A program made the translations under genes and the position numbers. A DNA stretch of 64,000 nt. It comes from Prescottella equi (GTDB taxonomy: Bacteria > Actinomycetota > Actinomycetes > Mycobacteriales > Mycobacteriaceae). The stretch spans positions 62,001-126,000 of the forward strand of contig NZ_LWTX01000009.1 of assembly GCF_002094305.1 (NCBI RefSeq), in the 5' to 3' direction. This document shows, one piece after another, positions 52,159 to 63,010 of this stretch (position 1 is the first letter of the stretch; every line of letters starts with the position of its first letter). Below the pieces are notes generated by a model. It ran no database searches and had not been told where the DNA came from. It saw only the letters and a list, made by a program, of their open reading frames with translations.

Positions 52159-53073
52159 TCACACGACGTAAACCCACGGGTCCAGGGGGAGCGCCTTCGG
52201 ATCCCAGCGATCGAGGAGTTGCGGCAGCGTCACGGCCTCGCGGGCGCCGGCCATGTGCAGCGACCGCGCGAGCATGCTCAGTACGTCCTCCGGGGTGTGC
52301 CGCAGCGCGGCCTGGTCGGCCAACGTGACCGCACCGTCACGCTTGGCGAGCCGTTTGCCTTCGGCGTTGAGGGCGAGTGGCACGTGCGCGTACGTGGGCG
52401 CGGGCAGCCCCAGGAGCCCCGCGAGGTACGCCTGACGCGGCGCCGACGACAGTAGATCGTCGCCACGCACCACCTGGTCGATGCCCTGCGCCGCGTCGTC
52501 GACGACGACGGCGAGGTTGTAGGCGGGGATGCCGTCACCGCGGCGGAGGACCAGGTCGTCGACCGCGCCGGTGTAGTCGCCGTGCAGGACGTCGTGCACG
52601 GTGAATCGATCGGTGCCCGCCCGCAGCCGGACGGCCGGAGGGCGCCCGCTCGCCCGACGCTCGGCTCGCGCGTCCTCCGAAAGGTTGCGGCACGTGCCCG
52701 GGTAGGCGCCCGCCGGGGCGTGCGGCGCCGACGCCGCCTTCAGGATCTCCCGCCGGGTGCAGAAGCACTCGTAGGTCAGACCGGCGCGCTGCAGGCGGGC
52801 GATCGCCGCGTCGTACAGCGGCAGTCGCGTCGACTGGTACTCGACGTCCTCGTCCCAGTCGAGTCCGAGCGCGGCGAGGTCGGCGAGCTGACGTTCCGCC
52901 GCGCCGGGCCGCACCCGGTCGAGGTCCTCCACGCGGACGAGGAAGCGGCGCCCGGTGGATCGGGCGAACAGCCACGCGAGCAGGGCGGTGCGCAGGTTGC
53001 CGAGGTGCAGGTCGCCGGACGGGCTGGGGGCGAATCGTCCCGCTTGCGACGATGGGTCGACCTCTTTCGGCAT
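52159..53073 (-). CDS. gluQ: Glutamyl-Q tRNA(Asp) synthetase
   Basis: A 304-residue paralogue of the GluRS catalytic domain that attaches glutamate to the queuosine base of tRNA-Asp. The HIGH-type motif is [12 protein letters not shown] and the KMSKS-type is KRLAKRDG; the family zinc region holds ECFC...C. The anticodon-binding domain of GluRS is absent. Together with tgt and the precursor transporter it completes a queuosine set within 4 kb. Confidence 0.92.
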   Translation of the reverse strand: MPKEVDPSSQAGRFAPSPSGDLHLGNLRTALLAWLFARSTGRRFLVRVEDLDRVRPGAAERQLADLAALGLDWDEDVEYQSTRLPLYDAAIARLQRAGLTYECFCTRREILKAASAPHAPAGAYPGTCRNLSEDARAERRASGRPPAVRLRAGTDRFTVHDVLHGDYTGAVDDLVLRRGDGIPAYNLAVVVDDAAQGIDQVVRGDDLLSSAPRQAYLAGLLGLPAPTYAHVPLALNAEGKRLAKRDGAVTLADQAALRHTPEDVLSMLARSLHMAGAREAVTLPQLLDRWDPKALPLDPWVYVV

Positions 53074-53277
53074 TGCTGCAGCTTATCGAGGGCGTGGCGG
53101 CCCCTTTGCGCCCGGTGGAGGTGGACGAATCCCGTAGCCAACGATGGGCCGGAGGCGTAGCGTCCACAGTGCTGAGCTTGTGCCGGTTGCCGTGTCGAAG
53201 CGTCGAGCAGGCCGCGACCGGTCACGTCTCGACGAGGGAGCGCGCCCGGAGTGCGGGGCGTGCGGTCAGGAGGACCG

Positions 53278-55077
53278 GTGGCCACCGTCGCATCCGAACC
53301 CGTTGCCGTTCGCCCGTATCCGGCGAGGTTCGCCCGTAAGGGCAGTCTGATCTACCGGGTGATCACGACGACGGATCCCAAGGTGCTCGGGATCATGTAC
53401 CTGATCACGTCGTTCGCCTTCTTCATGTTCGGTGGTCTGCTCGCGCTGCTGATGCGCGCCGAACTCGCGGTGCCGGGGATGCAGTTCCTCTCGAACGAGC
53501 AGTACAACCAGCTCTTCACGATGCACGGCACGATCATGCTGCTGCTGTACGCGACGCCCATCGTCTTCGGTTTCGCGAACTACATTCTCCCGCTGCAGAT
53601 CGGCGCGCCGGACGTGGCGTTCCCGCGGCTCAACGCCTTCAGCTACTGGGCCTATCTGTTCGGTGCCCTCATCGCGTCGGCGGGCTTCATCACTCCGGGC
53701 GGTGCCGCAGACTTCGGGTGGACCGCCTACACGCCGCTGAGCGACGTCCTCCACTCGCCGGGCATGGGCGCCAACCTGTGGATCATGGGCCTGGCCCTCA
53801 GTGGCCTCGGCACGATCCTCGGCGGCGTCAACATGATCACCACGGTCATCTGTCTGCGGGCACCTGGCATGACGATGTTCCGGATGCCGATCTTCACGTG
53901 GAACATCTTCATCACCAGCATCCTGATCCTGGTGGCGTTCCCGATCCTCACCGCGGGACTCATGGGCCTGTTCGCCGACCGGGTGGTGGGCGCCAACGTC
54001 TACGACCCGGCCACGGGCGGAGTCCTGTTGTGGCAGCATCTGTTCTGGTTCTTCGGACATCCCGAGGTGTACATCGTGGCGTTGCCGTTCTTCGGCATCG
54101 TCTCGGAGATCTTCCCGGTGTTCTCCCGTAAGCCGATCTTCGGTTACACGGGCCTGGTATACGCGACGATCGCGATCTCCGCGCTGTCGGTGGCGGTGTG
54201 GGCGCACCACATGTACGCGACCGGCGCGGTGTTGCTGCCGTTCTTCTCCTTCATGACGTTCCTCATCGCGGTCCCGACCGGTGTGAAGTTCTTCAACTGG
54301 ATCGGCACGATGTGGAAGGGGCAGTTGACGTTCGAGGCGCCGATGTTGTTCGCGGTCGGGTTCCTCGTCACGTTCCTGTTCGGCGGACTCTCGGGTGTCA
54401 TCCTCGCGAGCCCGCCGCTCGACTGGCACGTCACGGACTCCTACTTCGTCGTCGCGCACTTCCACTACGTGCTGTTCGGAACGATCGTGTTCGCCACCTA
54501 TGCGGGCATCTACTTCTGGTTCCCCAAGATGACGGGACGGTTCCTCGACGAGCGGCTGGGCAAGTGGCACTTCTGGCTCACGTTCATCGGCTTCCACAGC
54601 ACATTCCTGGTGCAGCACTGGCTCGGTGCCGAGGGCATGCCGCGCCGGTACGCCGACTACCTGCCCAGCGACGGTTTCACCGTGCTCAACTCGGTGTCCA
54701 CCGTCGGCTCCTTCATCCTCGGCGCGTCGACCCTGCCCTTCCTGTGGAACGTCTTCAAGAGCTTCCGCTACGGCACGGTCGTCACGGTCGACGACCCGTG
54801 GGGTTACGGCAATTCGCTGGAATGGGCCACCACGTGTCCGCCACCGCGGCACAACTTCACCGAACTACCGCGAATCCGTTCGGAGCGGCCCGCTTTCGAG
54901 CTGCACTACCCGCACATGATCGAGCGGATGCGGGCCGAGGCACACATCGGCCCGGGGGTGGCCAAGCAACAACTGACGGAAGTGCCCGAGAGCAGCGACC
55001 GGGAGGCGGACAGCGATCGCCGACCGCCACCGGAGGAGGAACGGCGTCGGACGCACCGACGCAGCGACGACACATGA
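53278..55077 (+). CDS. ctaD: Cytochrome c oxidase subunit I
   Basis: A 599-residue heme-copper oxidase subunit with twelve membrane segments. Heme a and a3/CuB ligands are in the expected blocks: [21 protein letters not shown] (His-Tyr cross-link), AHHMYATG and [11 protein letters not shown]. The polar C-terminal tail (about 520-599) is longer than usual, very Arg/Glu-rich. GTG start with AGGAGGA at good distance. The gene stands alone, as ctaD does in many actinobacteria. Confidence 0.94.
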   Translation: MATVASEPVAVRPYPARFARKGSLIYRVITTTDPKVLGIMYLITSFAFFMFGGLLALLMRAELAVPGMQFLSNEQYNQLFTMHGTIMLLLYATPIVFGFANYILPLQIGAPDVAFPRLNAFSYWAYLFGALIASAGFITPGGAADFGWTAYTPLSDVLHSPGMGANLWIMGLALSGLGTILGGVNMITTVICLRAPGMTMFRMPIFTWNIFITSILILVAFPILTAGLMGLFADRVVGANVYDPATGGVLLWQHLFWFFGHPEVYIVALPFFGIVSEIFPVFSRKPIFGYTGLVYATIAISALSVAVWAHHMYATGAVLLPFFSFMTFLIAVPTGVKFFNWIGTMWKGQLTFEAPMLFAVGFLVTFLFGGLSGVILASPPLDWHVTDSYFVVAHFHYVLFGTIVFATYAGIYFWFPKMTGRFLDERLGKWHFWLTFIGFHSTFLVQHWLGAEGMPRRYADYLPSDGFTVLNSVSTVGSFILGASTLPFLWNVFKSFRYGTVVTVDDPWGYGNSLEWATTCPPPRHNFTELPRIRSERPAFELHYPHMIERMRAEAHIGPGVAKQQLTEVPESSDREADSDRRPPPEEERRRTHRRSDDT

Positions 55078-55100
55078 CGTCGCCGCCGCGCGTGGCGCGG

Positions 55101-55658
55101 TCAGGACGAGCGCCCCAGCGTGGCGAGGATGCGTGTCTGCCGATCGGCGTCCACGGGCACGTCGAGGGCGGGCCCGCACACGCCGTCCATACGGAGCGAA
55201 TCGCCCAACTGCGCGACGACGGCGTCGAGCAGGTCGAGATCGACGTCCGGGATCGTCTCGTCGAGCCCCGCTGCCCGGGCGATGTCCCAGCCGTGAACGA
55301 CGAGGTCGAAGCAGTAGAAGGTGCGCATCGTGGCGGCCAGATCGGTGCGCCCGAAATGCCCGTCGTACTCGAGCGAGGCCTTCGCGGGGTCGTCCAGGAT
55401 CGCCTGCACGGCGTCCCGGGTGTGCCGCCACGCCGCAGCCGGATCGTGTGCTGGGGAGGGGCCGTCGGGGATGGACAGTCCGACGACGCCGACCATGTGC
55501 GACTGCGTCTCCACGACGTGGGTGAGGACGTCGCGGGCGGTCCAGCCCTCGCACGGCGACGCGGCCTCCCAGCGGTCGGCGGGCACCGCGTCGACGCGGT
55601 CGGTGAAGGCGGCGGCCAGCCGCCGGTACAGGTCCGGGGTGGATTCGGTGGTGATCAT
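55101..55658 (-). CDS. TIGR03086/mycothiol-dependent DinB-like protein
   Basis: A 185-residue protein: PCEGWTARDVLTHVVETQSH, FDLVVHGWDIARAAG. The pattern SPCEGW...DVLxHV and HGWDIARA marks the maleylpyruvate isomerase N-like (DinB/YfiT) actinobacterial family, with three metal histidines. ATG overlaps the AraC stop (ATGA), so it is translated with the regulator. Confidence 0.85.
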   Translation of the reverse strand: MITTESTPDLYRRLAAAFTDRVDAVPADRWEAASPCEGWTARDVLTHVVETQSHMVGVVGLSIPDGPSPAHDPAAAWRHTRDAVQAILDDPAKASLEYDGHFGRTDLAATMRTFYCFDLVVHGWDIARAAGLDETIPDVDLDLLDAVVAQLGDSLRMDGVCGPALDVPVDADRQTRILATLGRSS

Positions 55659-56470
55659 GCGGCCGATTCTCCGTCCGTCGCGGCGGTGCGGTCTTGTACG
55701 GATCGGACTCCGGCGTCGAGCACCGACGCGTCGCCGTGCCAGTCGGGGGCCTCGCTGTCGAGTAGTGCGGTCGGTGTCAGTGATGCGATTCGCCGGCACT
55801 CCCGCGACAGGTGGGCCTGGTCGCTGAAACCGGCTTCGGCGGCGAGGGACGCGAGGCCGCGGTGGCGGCCGGCGCGTGCCGACGCCATGAAGCGCTGCAG
55901 GCGCAGGATCGACCGCAACGTCGACGGCCCGTACCCGAACGCCTCGTTGCAGCGTCGGTGCAGTTGCCGACTGGTCATCGACGACGCGTCCGCCAGGCTC
56001 TCCACGGTCCACGAGCGGACGGCGAGCGCCGACGTGATCCGGGCCGCCAGCGGGTCCGGCTCGTGCCGCGCCGCCAGCCAGCTCCGGCCGGTGTCCTGCA
56101 GGATCGTCAACCGTTCCGAGGTGTCGTGCGCGTGCTCGAGCCGGTCCACGAGCATCCGTTCGGCCGCGGCACCGAGCACATCCGCGAGCGAGACGCGGAT
56201 GTCACGGATCTGTGCCGCCGACGTCCGCAGTACGTGCGGCGCCGCGCCCGGGCGGAACCGGATGCCGAACGACTCACTGCCCGGCGGCAGGGTGAACGAC
56301 CACGCCGACGTCTCCGGGCCGCAGACCCGGACGCCGACACCCGCTATCCACAGCACGTCGACGCAGCCGTCCGGCACCAGCAGGTGCCGCCCCTCGGCGT
56401 TCGCGGACCATGCGCACACGAGTGCCTCGGACAGGTCCGGTGCGACGGTCGTCGGCGTGTACCACCCCAT
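55655..56470 (-). CDS. AraC-family transcriptional regulator
   Basis: A 271-residue regulator. The N-terminal half is a ligand domain (LLVPDGCVDVLWIA, GIRFRPGAAPHVL, DUF6597-like); the C-terminal half has two HTH units (SLADASSMTSRQLHRRCNEAFG, SLAAEAGFSDQAHLSRECRRI). It is the first gene of a pair with the TIGR03086 gene and probably controls it. Confidence 0.86.
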   Translation of the reverse strand: MGWYTPTTVAPDLSEALVCAWSANAEGRHLLVPDGCVDVLWIAGVGVRVCGPETSAWSFTLPPGSESFGIRFRPGAAPHVLRTSAAQIRDIRVSLADVLGAAAERMLVDRLEHAHDTSERLTILQDTGRSWLAARHEPDPLAARITSALAVRSWTVESLADASSMTSRQLHRRCNEAFGYGPSTLRSILRLQRFMASARAGRHRGLASLAAEAGFSDQAHLSRECRRIASLTPTALLDSEAPDWHGDASVLDAGVRSVQDRTAATDGESAA

Positions 56471-56548
56471 GACGCTCAGGGTAGGAGCCGCCACCGACAA
56501 CCCGGGCCCGAATCGGGCCGGGCAGGACACACGGACGGGAGTAACGGC

Positions 56549-57043
56549 ATGAGAAGAATCCTGGTGATCTCGCTCTCCGCGGTCGCGGTGGGGGCCGCGC
56601 TCGTCGGCTGCTCCGACAACGACGATTCCGGCCCCGTCCCCTCGACGACGACGATGCCGTCCACCGTGCCGGCCGCGGGGCCGGTGCTGACGACGGGGGA
56701 ATCGAGCATCGGTCAGGTCGTGGTGAACGTCGACAACATGACCGTCTACGCCTACGACCGGGACGAACCCGGCACCAACGCGAGCGCGTGCGATGCGGTG
56801 TGCCTGCAGATGTGGCCGCCCGTGACCACGGACGAGTCCCGGCCCGAGATCGCGGGCGTCTCCGGCGTGATCGGCACCATCCCGGGCCCGCAGGGCGGCA
56901 AGCAGGTGACGGTCAACGGGATGCCGCTGTACCTGTTCGCCGGCGATCCACGCCCCGGATCCGTTGCGGGACAGGGCATGGACAATCTGTGGTGGGCGCT
57001 CAACCCGGCAGGGGAGAAGATCACCGACGCCCCGGGTGGGTGA
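56549..57043 (+). CDS. Lipoprotein with COG4315 repeats
   Basis: A 164-residue lipoprotein. Signal: ILVISLSAVAVGAALVGC, lipobox LVGC at about residue 21. The mature part contains the secreted-repeat pattern VYAYDRDEPGTNASACDAVCLQMWPP and PLYLFAGDPRPGSVAGQG, typical of COG4315 cell-surface proteins of unknown role. The ATG has GGGAG upstream. Confidence 0.84.
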   Translation: MRRILVISLSAVAVGAALVGCSDNDDSGPVPSTTTMPSTVPAAGPVLTTGESSIGQVVVNVDNMTVYAYDRDEPGTNASACDAVCLQMWPPVTTDESRPEIAGVSGVIGTIPGPQGGKQVTVNGMPLYLFAGDPRPGSVAGQGMDNLWWALNPAGEKITDAPGG

Positions 57044-57052
57044 CGCCGGAAC

Positions 57053-57844
57053 TCACTGCGATCGTCGGGGTTTCGCGAGGAACTTGTGAGCGGCGGCCTT
57101 GACGGATCCCGGCAGGACCGCCCCCGCCGCGGCGAGAGCCTTGGACTTCCAGGAGGCGGCCACCACCTTCCGCCGTCCCTCCTGCATCGCGTCGTAGCCC
57201 TGCCGGGCGACGTCGGCGGGATCGTCCTTCGGCATGCGCCCCATCACCGAATCCTCCAGTCGCGCTCGACGAAAGAAGTTCGTGGCGGTGGCGCCGGGCA
57301 TCAACGACGTGACGGTGATGCCGCTGTCCTTCAGTTCGGACTGCAGCCCGGCGGTGAAGGACTGCAGGAACGCTTTCGAGGCGTTGTACACCGTCTGGTA
57401 CGGCCCGGGCAGCGTCGCCGCGACGGACGAGGTGACGAGCACCTTGCCCGCGCGGGCCGAGGCCATCGCGTCGAGCACGATCTTGGCGAGGTGGACGGTA
57501 CCGCGCACGTCGAGGTCGACCACGTCGAGTAGCTCGGTCACGTCGGTGTCGAGGAAGGTGCCGCCGCGGCCGATGCCCGCGTTGAGTGCCGCGGCGGCCG
57601 GCGGACGTCCGTCCGCGGCGAGCGCCTTGCCGACCGTCTCCACGCCCGCCTCCGTGCGGAGGTCGGCGACGACGGCGTGCACCGTGCCGGGCCCGGCGGA
57701 CAAGCCGGCGGCAACCGCCTCGAGGTCGGGATCCTCGGCGACGGCGACGACGTCGTAGCCGTCGGCGACGAAGAGCTTCGCCAGTTCCAGTCCGATACCG
57801 CTCGAGGCCCCGGTGACCAGGGCGAGCGGTGCGCGAGTAGTCAT
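57053..57844 (-). CDS. Short-chain dehydrogenase
   Basis: A 263-residue SDR with TGASSGIGLELA (cofactor, residues 10-21), NAGIG, VTSSVAA and catalytic YNASK. The C-terminal tail (about 215-263) is basic with an amphipathic helix. Substrate unknown. Next to another SDR on the same strand with a 34-base gap, so an operon. Confidence 0.87.
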   Translation of the reverse strand: MTTRAPLALVTGASSGIGLELAKLFVADGYDVVAVAEDPDLEAVAAGLSAGPGTVHAVVADLRTEAGVETVGKALAADGRPPAAAALNAGIGRGGTFLDTDVTELLDVVDLDVRGTVHLAKIVLDAMASARAGKVLVTSSVAATLPGPYQTVYNASKAFLQSFTAGLQSELKDSGITVTSLMPGATATNFFRRARLEDSVMGRMPKDDPADVARQGYDAMQEGRRKVVAASWKSKALAAAGAVLPGSVKAAAHKFLAKPRRSQ

Positions 57845-57878
57845 CGGAACGTCTCCTCTGCTGTGGCCGTCGGAGGCA

Positions 57879-58799
57879 CTACGGCGACGGCATGCCACCG
57901 TTGACGTGAAGGGTGGATCCCGTGACGTAGCTCGACTCCGGTGAGGCGAGGTAGACGTACGCGGGGGCGAGTTCCGTCGGCTGCCCCGCGCGTCCCATCG
58001 GGGTGCTGTGCCCGAACTCCGGCAGCGCCTCCTTCGGCTGCCCGTCGCTCGGTTGCAGCGGCGTCCAGATCGGTCCCGGCGCCACGGCGTTGACGCGAAT
58101 TCCCTTGTCGGCGAGCTGGTTGGCGAGCCCCTTGGTGAAGTTGTTGATGGCGGCCTTCGTCGACGCGTAGTCGAGCAGCGTCGGCGCCGGCATGTACGCC
58201 TCGACCGACGTGGTGTTGATGATCGAGCTGCCGGCCGGGAGATGGGCGAGGGCGGCGCGCGTGGTGCGGAACATCGCCAGGATGTTCGTCTGGTACGTCT
58301 GCTCGACCTGCTCGTCGGACAGCTCACCCAACGTGTCGGCGACGATCTGCTTGCCCGCGTTGTTGACCAGGATGTCCAGGCCCCCCAGCCGCTCGGCCGC
58401 CTCGTCGACCATCCGTCGGCAGAACTCCGCGTCGGTGAGGTCACCGCTCACGGTCACCGCCGTTCGGCCGCTCTCGGTGACGATGCGGGCGACATTCTGC
58501 GCGTCGTCCTCCTCGGCGGGCAGGTGAGCGATCGCGACGTCGGCGCCCTCCCGCGCGAACGCGATCGCCACGGCCGCGCCGATGCCCGAGTCGCCGCCGG
58601 TCACCAGCGCTTTACGCCCTTCCAGACGCCCGGTGCCGCGGTACGAGAACTCGCCGATGTCGGCCCGGGGCTGCAGCTCGCTGTCCAACCCCGGCTCGGG
58701 CTGATGCTGCTTGGGAGGTTCGATCACCGGGTACCGGGTCACCGGGTTCTGGAAGACAAGCTGATCGGTTCGTATGGTGTCGGCATCGGCGTCGCCCAC
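57879..58799 (-). CDS. SDR oxidoreductase, YghA-like
   Basis: A 306-residue SDR of the longer 'glucose dehydrogenase/YghA' type, with an N-terminal extension (PPKQHQPEPGLDSELQP), then TGGDSGIGAAVAIAFAREGADVAI, NNAGKQ and YASTKAA. GTG start with AAGGAG seven bases upstream. Common as general-stress gene. Upstream of the shorter SDR. Confidence 0.88.
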   Translation of the reverse strand: MGDADADTIRTDQLVFQNPVTRYPVIEPPKQHQPEPGLDSELQPRADIGEFSYRGTGRLEGRKALVTGGDSGIGAAVAIAFAREGADVAIAHLPAEEDDAQNVARIVTESGRTAVTVSGDLTDAEFCRRMVDEAAERLGGLDILVNNAGKQIVADTLGELSDEQVEQTYQTNILAMFRTTRAALAHLPAGSSIINTTSVEAYMPAPTLLDYASTKAAINNFTKGLANQLADKGIRVNAVAPGPIWTPLQPSDGQPKEALPEFGHSTPMGRAGQPTELAPAYVYLASPESSYVTGSTLHVNGGMPSP

Positions 58800-58948
58800 C
58801 GGATCTCCTTCCGTCGTGCGGCCGCGGCGGCCGCGTCTCGCTTCCTCGACCGAATGCCCAGATCGCGGCTGCGGCAAACGCCGGACGACGGGCTCCGGCA
58901 CGACTGCGACGGAGGTCACGGCAAGACGGAGGTGACGGCAAAAGGAAA

Positions 58949-58978
58949 AAGCCCCCGGTGACATGTCACCGGGGGCTT
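58949..58978 (-). terminator. Terminator of tRNA-Ser(GGA)
   Basis: A perfect 30-base palindrome on DNA level (15-base arms) with TTTTTCC on the minus strand just after it, four bases past the tRNA. Confidence 0.85.
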
Positions 58979-58982
58979 CCCG

Positions 58983-59070
58983 TGGCGGAGGATAGGGGAT
59001 TTGAACCCCTGAGGGCGTTAACCCAACCCGCGTTCCAGGCGAGCGCCATAGGCCACTAGGCGAATCCTCC
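58983..59070 (-). tRNA. tRNA-Ser(GGA), CCA encoded
   Basis: Acceptor GGAGGAT/ATCCTCC, anticodon loop CTGGAAC in stem CTCGC/GCGGG, giving anticodon GGA. The long variable arm and T arm GGGG-TTCAAAT-CCCC fit class II serine tRNA. The CCA end is encoded at 58983-58985. Confidence 0.95.
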
Positions 59071-59169
59071 GTGGGGGAGCCTACCTGTTGGAGGGGTGGG
59101 AATGCCAAACGGGGTCTGCGGGAGGGGTGGATCACCGCGATTCCCGATCGTCCGGTTACACTCGTAGGC

Positions 59170-59256
59170 GGATCCCGCGCGGCGCGCATCCTGTGAACTC
59201 CCCCAGGGCCGGAAGGCAGCAAGGGTCAACGGGCTCTGCCGGGTGCGCGGGGTCCC
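59170..59256 (+). ncRNA. ffs: Signal recognition particle RNA (small, 4.5S type)
   Basis: Contains the universally conserved SRP helix-8 core: GGGCCGGAAGGCAGCAAGGG with the GGAA tetraloop and asymmetric AGCA loop (about 59205-59225), flanked by a pairing stem of GGATCCCGCG and CGCGGGGTCC. The ends are estimated from that pairing. Located between tRNA-Ser and the aminotransferase as in mycobacteria. Confidence 0.9.
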
Positions 59257-59292
59257 CTATCTCTTCCCGTCCCCGACCGGTCGTGTCGGTGA

Positions 59293-60597
<1,305 letters not shown>

Positions 60598-60609
60598 CCC
60601 GTCGAACGC

Positions 60610-60647
60610 CACAGTGGCCGGTCACCTCGCGGTGACCGGCCACTGTG
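60610..60647 (+). terminator. Terminator of the aminotransferase gene
   Basis: Perfect 17-base arms with TCGC loop, 12 bases after the stop. Also faces the convergent iron-binding lipoprotein gene. Confidence 0.8.
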
Positions 60648-60669
60648 CATTTCCCCCCGGGTGGCGTTA

Positions 60670-61701
60670 CTACGACAGCGCCGCGACGATCCGGTCGACG
60701 ACGTTGTTCGCGCTGTAGAAGTCCAGGCGGAAGCTGTCGAAGTCGAGCGGAAAGACTGCGCCGCGCTGCACCGACGGCACGGCGGCGAGCGTCGGATCGG
60801 CCTTCAGTCTGTCGGCGCCCGGCTGCTGCGCGTTGATCACGAACGTCGTCGCGCCGGTGAGCGCGCGGGGCAGGTTCTCCATGTTCACGCTGACGATGTC
60901 CGAACGTCCGGCAGCCGCGCCGCTACCTGCGATCTCGGCGGGCAGTTCGCCGACGGTGAGGCCGAGTCGGGAGATCAAGCGGCCCTGTGCCGATTCGGCG
61001 GTGAAGATCTTCGAATCGTCCGGCGAGTTGTACGTGAGGATGTTCACCGGGGCCGCGCCGTTCTGCAGTGCCGGTGCGATCGCCCTCTTGGCCTCGTCGA
61101 TCCTCGCGTCGAACTCGGCGAGCAGCTCGGTCGCCCGATCCTCCTTGCCGACCGCGGCGGCCAGTTGGGTGGTCAGGTCCTGCCACGACTTGTCGGAGTA
61201 GTCGAACAGCAACGTCGGTGCGATCTGCGACAGCGTGGCGACCTGCTGTGCGGCCGAGTCGGCGCCGCTGGTGGAGACGACGATGAGGTCGGGGGCGGCC
61301 GCAGTGATCTTCTCGACGTTCGGCTGGCCCTGGTAGAGCACCTCGACGTCACGTTCGGCGGCGACGTCGGCCCACTGGGTGAACAGTCCCTGATCGTTGG
61401 TGACCGTGCTCTTCGGCTGTGCACCCGTGCCGATCAGCGGTGCGTCGAGGGACAGCAGCGACCCGGTGAGCGTGACGCTCGTGGAGACGATGCGCTGCGG
61501 CTGGGCGTCGAGCGTGACCGGGCCCGTGGCGGTGTCGACGGTGCGCGGCCACTCGCCGGACTGGGTGGTGGTCGCTGCCGCGGCGTCCGCGGAATCGCCG
61601 TCCGACGAGCACGCCGCCGTCGACATGCCGATCGCGAGGGCGCCGAGGGTGACCGCGATCCGGGTGCCGACCGAGCGCCGACGAAGGGTTGTGGATAGCA
61701 A
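60670..61701 (-). CDS. Iron-siderophore ABC transporter substrate-binding lipoprotein (FepB-like)
   Basis: A 343-residue lipoprotein with a signal peptide ending AIGMSTAACSS (lipobox TAAC). The periplasmic-binding-protein class III fold is indicated by QRIVSTSVTLTGSLLSLDAPLIGTG, VEKITAAAPDLIVVS and the late FVINAQQPGADRL. It should capture a ferric siderophore. TTG start with AGGAGG six bases upstream. Divergent from the esterase-like gene across an IdeR-like box, so both are probably iron-regulated. Confidence 0.88.
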   Translation of the reverse strand: MLSTTLRRRSVGTRIAVTLGALAIGMSTAACSSDGDSADAAAATTTQSGEWPRTVDTATGPVTLDAQPQRIVSTSVTLTGSLLSLDAPLIGTGAQPKSTVTNDQGLFTQWADVAAERDVEVLYQGQPNVEKITAAAPDLIVVSTSGADSAAQQVATLSQIAPTLLFDYSDKSWQDLTTQLAAAVGKEDRATELLAEFDARIDEAKRAIAPALQNGAAPVNILTYNSPDDSKIFTAESAQGRLISRLGLTVGELPAEIAGSGAAAGRSDIVSVNMENLPRALTGATTFVINAQQPGADRLKADPTLAAVPSVQRGAVFPLDFDSFRLDFYSANNVVDRIVAALS

Positions 61702-61741
61702 GGGGGGTCCTCCTGAGGGGTAGGTGGCCCGACCTTACTAT

Positions 61742-61760
61742 TAGGAAAGCGTCACCTAAG
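61742..61760. promoter_or_regulatory. IdeR/DtxR-type iron box
   Basis: TTAGGAAAGCGTCACCTAA fits the 19-base consensus TTAGGTTAGGCTAACCTAA at the outer arms (TTAGG, CCTAA) and several inner positions. It lies 12 bases before the + gene start and 40 before the - gene start. Confidence 0.75.
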
Positions 61761-61772
61761 TAAGGGGTACCT

Positions 61773-62933
61773 ATGTTCGATGTCGAAGCGGTAGACGACC
61801 TGCAGCGTCGCCTGCAGGTGGAGGGTGGCCCGTTGATCGATCCCGGGCCGCCGGGGTTCGCGACCGTGACGTTCGTGTGGCGGGCGCCGGCGGGGTCACC
61901 CGTGCGGCACGTGTATCTCGAGGCGAACGGCGTCACCGACCGCCGAGATCCGGACGCGAACGCGCTGCGGCGGTTGCCGGGCAGTGATCTGTGGGTGTTG
62001 TCGCGGCAGGTGCCCGAGGCGTGGCGCGGCGGCTACGGATTCCTGCCTCGCGTCGACCCGATCACCGAACCCGCTGCCGGACAGACGGAATGGGAGTGGT
62101 GGCGCGGCGTGCTCGCCGGTCTCGTCACCGACGAACTGAACCCGCTCCCGGTTGTGGCGTCGATGGGGTTGCCCGCGCGCTCGGAGGCGGTGATGCCGGG
62201 GGCGCCCGCGCAACGGTGGTGGGTTCACGGGGTACTGCCACGCGGGCACATGACCGAGGAAACGTGCTCGCTTGCCGGCGTGGAACGGAGCATCTGGCTC
62301 TACGAGCCGCCGGGGATCGCCGACCGGGACCGTCCGGTGCTGGTCGTCTTCGACGGCCGGGTGGCTGCGGTCGAGATTCCGCTGTCGTCCGCGCTCGACC
62401 GGTTGGGAGCTCGTGGCTACCGGGTGCCGCTGGTGGTGATGATCGACAGCATCGAACCGGGGCTGCGATCACGTGAACTACCCTGCAGTCCAGACTTTCT
62501 CGACGCACTCACCGGCGACCTACTGCCGCATCTGCGTGAGCGCTGGGGCGCCACCGGTGATCCCTCGTCGGTGCTGGCCGGCGGGTCCAGCTACGGCGGG
62601 CTCGCCGCCACGTACGCGGCGTTGCAGGCCCCCGAGCATGTCGGCGGAGCGGTGAGCCTGTCGGGATCGTTCTGGTGGCCGCGGCCCCCGATGGCGGGAC
62701 GGTCCATCCAGGATCGGCTCGCGGAGCTCGAGGTGGGTGGATCGCGCTTCTGGATGGCCGCCGGGCTGCTCGAGCCCCGACTGATCGAGGAGAATCGCGA
62801 GGTACGGGACCTACTGCGGGCCAGAGGGTTCGATGTGACCTACCGCGAGTTCTGCGGCGGCCACGACTACATCCAGTGGCGCGATCTGCTGGTCGAGGGG
62901 GCGTCGGCGCTGCTGGGTCGTTCCGACGTCTGA
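61773..62933 (+). CDS. Enterochelin esterase-like (Fes) hydrolase
   Basis: A 386-residue alpha/beta hydrolase. An N-terminal beta domain (VTFVWRAPAGSPVRHVYLEANGVTD) is followed by the esterase part with nucleophile elbow GGSSYGG, the acid in a later loop and GGHDYIQW with the catalytic His. Fes-type enzymes cut imported ferric siderophores in the cytoplasm to release iron. No signal peptide. Its promoter contains the IdeR-like box. Confidence 0.86.
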   Translation: MFDVEAVDDLQRRLQVEGGPLIDPGPPGFATVTFVWRAPAGSPVRHVYLEANGVTDRRDPDANALRRLPGSDLWVLSRQVPEAWRGGYGFLPRVDPITEPAAGQTEWEWWRGVLAGLVTDELNPLPVVASMGLPARSEAVMPGAPAQRWWVHGVLPRGHMTEETCSLAGVERSIWLYEPPGIADRDRPVLVVFDGRVAAVEIPLSSALDRLGARGYRVPLVVMIDSIEPGLRSRELPCSPDFLDALTGDLLPHLRERWGATGDPSSVLAGGSSYGGLAATYAALQAPEHVGGAVSLSGSFWWPRPPMAGRSIQDRLAELEVGGSRFWMAAGLLEPRLIEENREVRDLLRARGFDVTYREFCGGHDYIQWRDLLVEGASALLGRSDV

Positions 62934-63010
62934 TCGGGGTTCCCGTTCCGGCGGAAAGCTGACATACTCCGGCCAGGGTCGCCGCGCCGGTCGCGGTGGG
63001 TTCGAAAGTG

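Noticed and set aside
53266-54852. 528-aa minus-strand open frame
   Set aside because: Exact shadow of ctaD.
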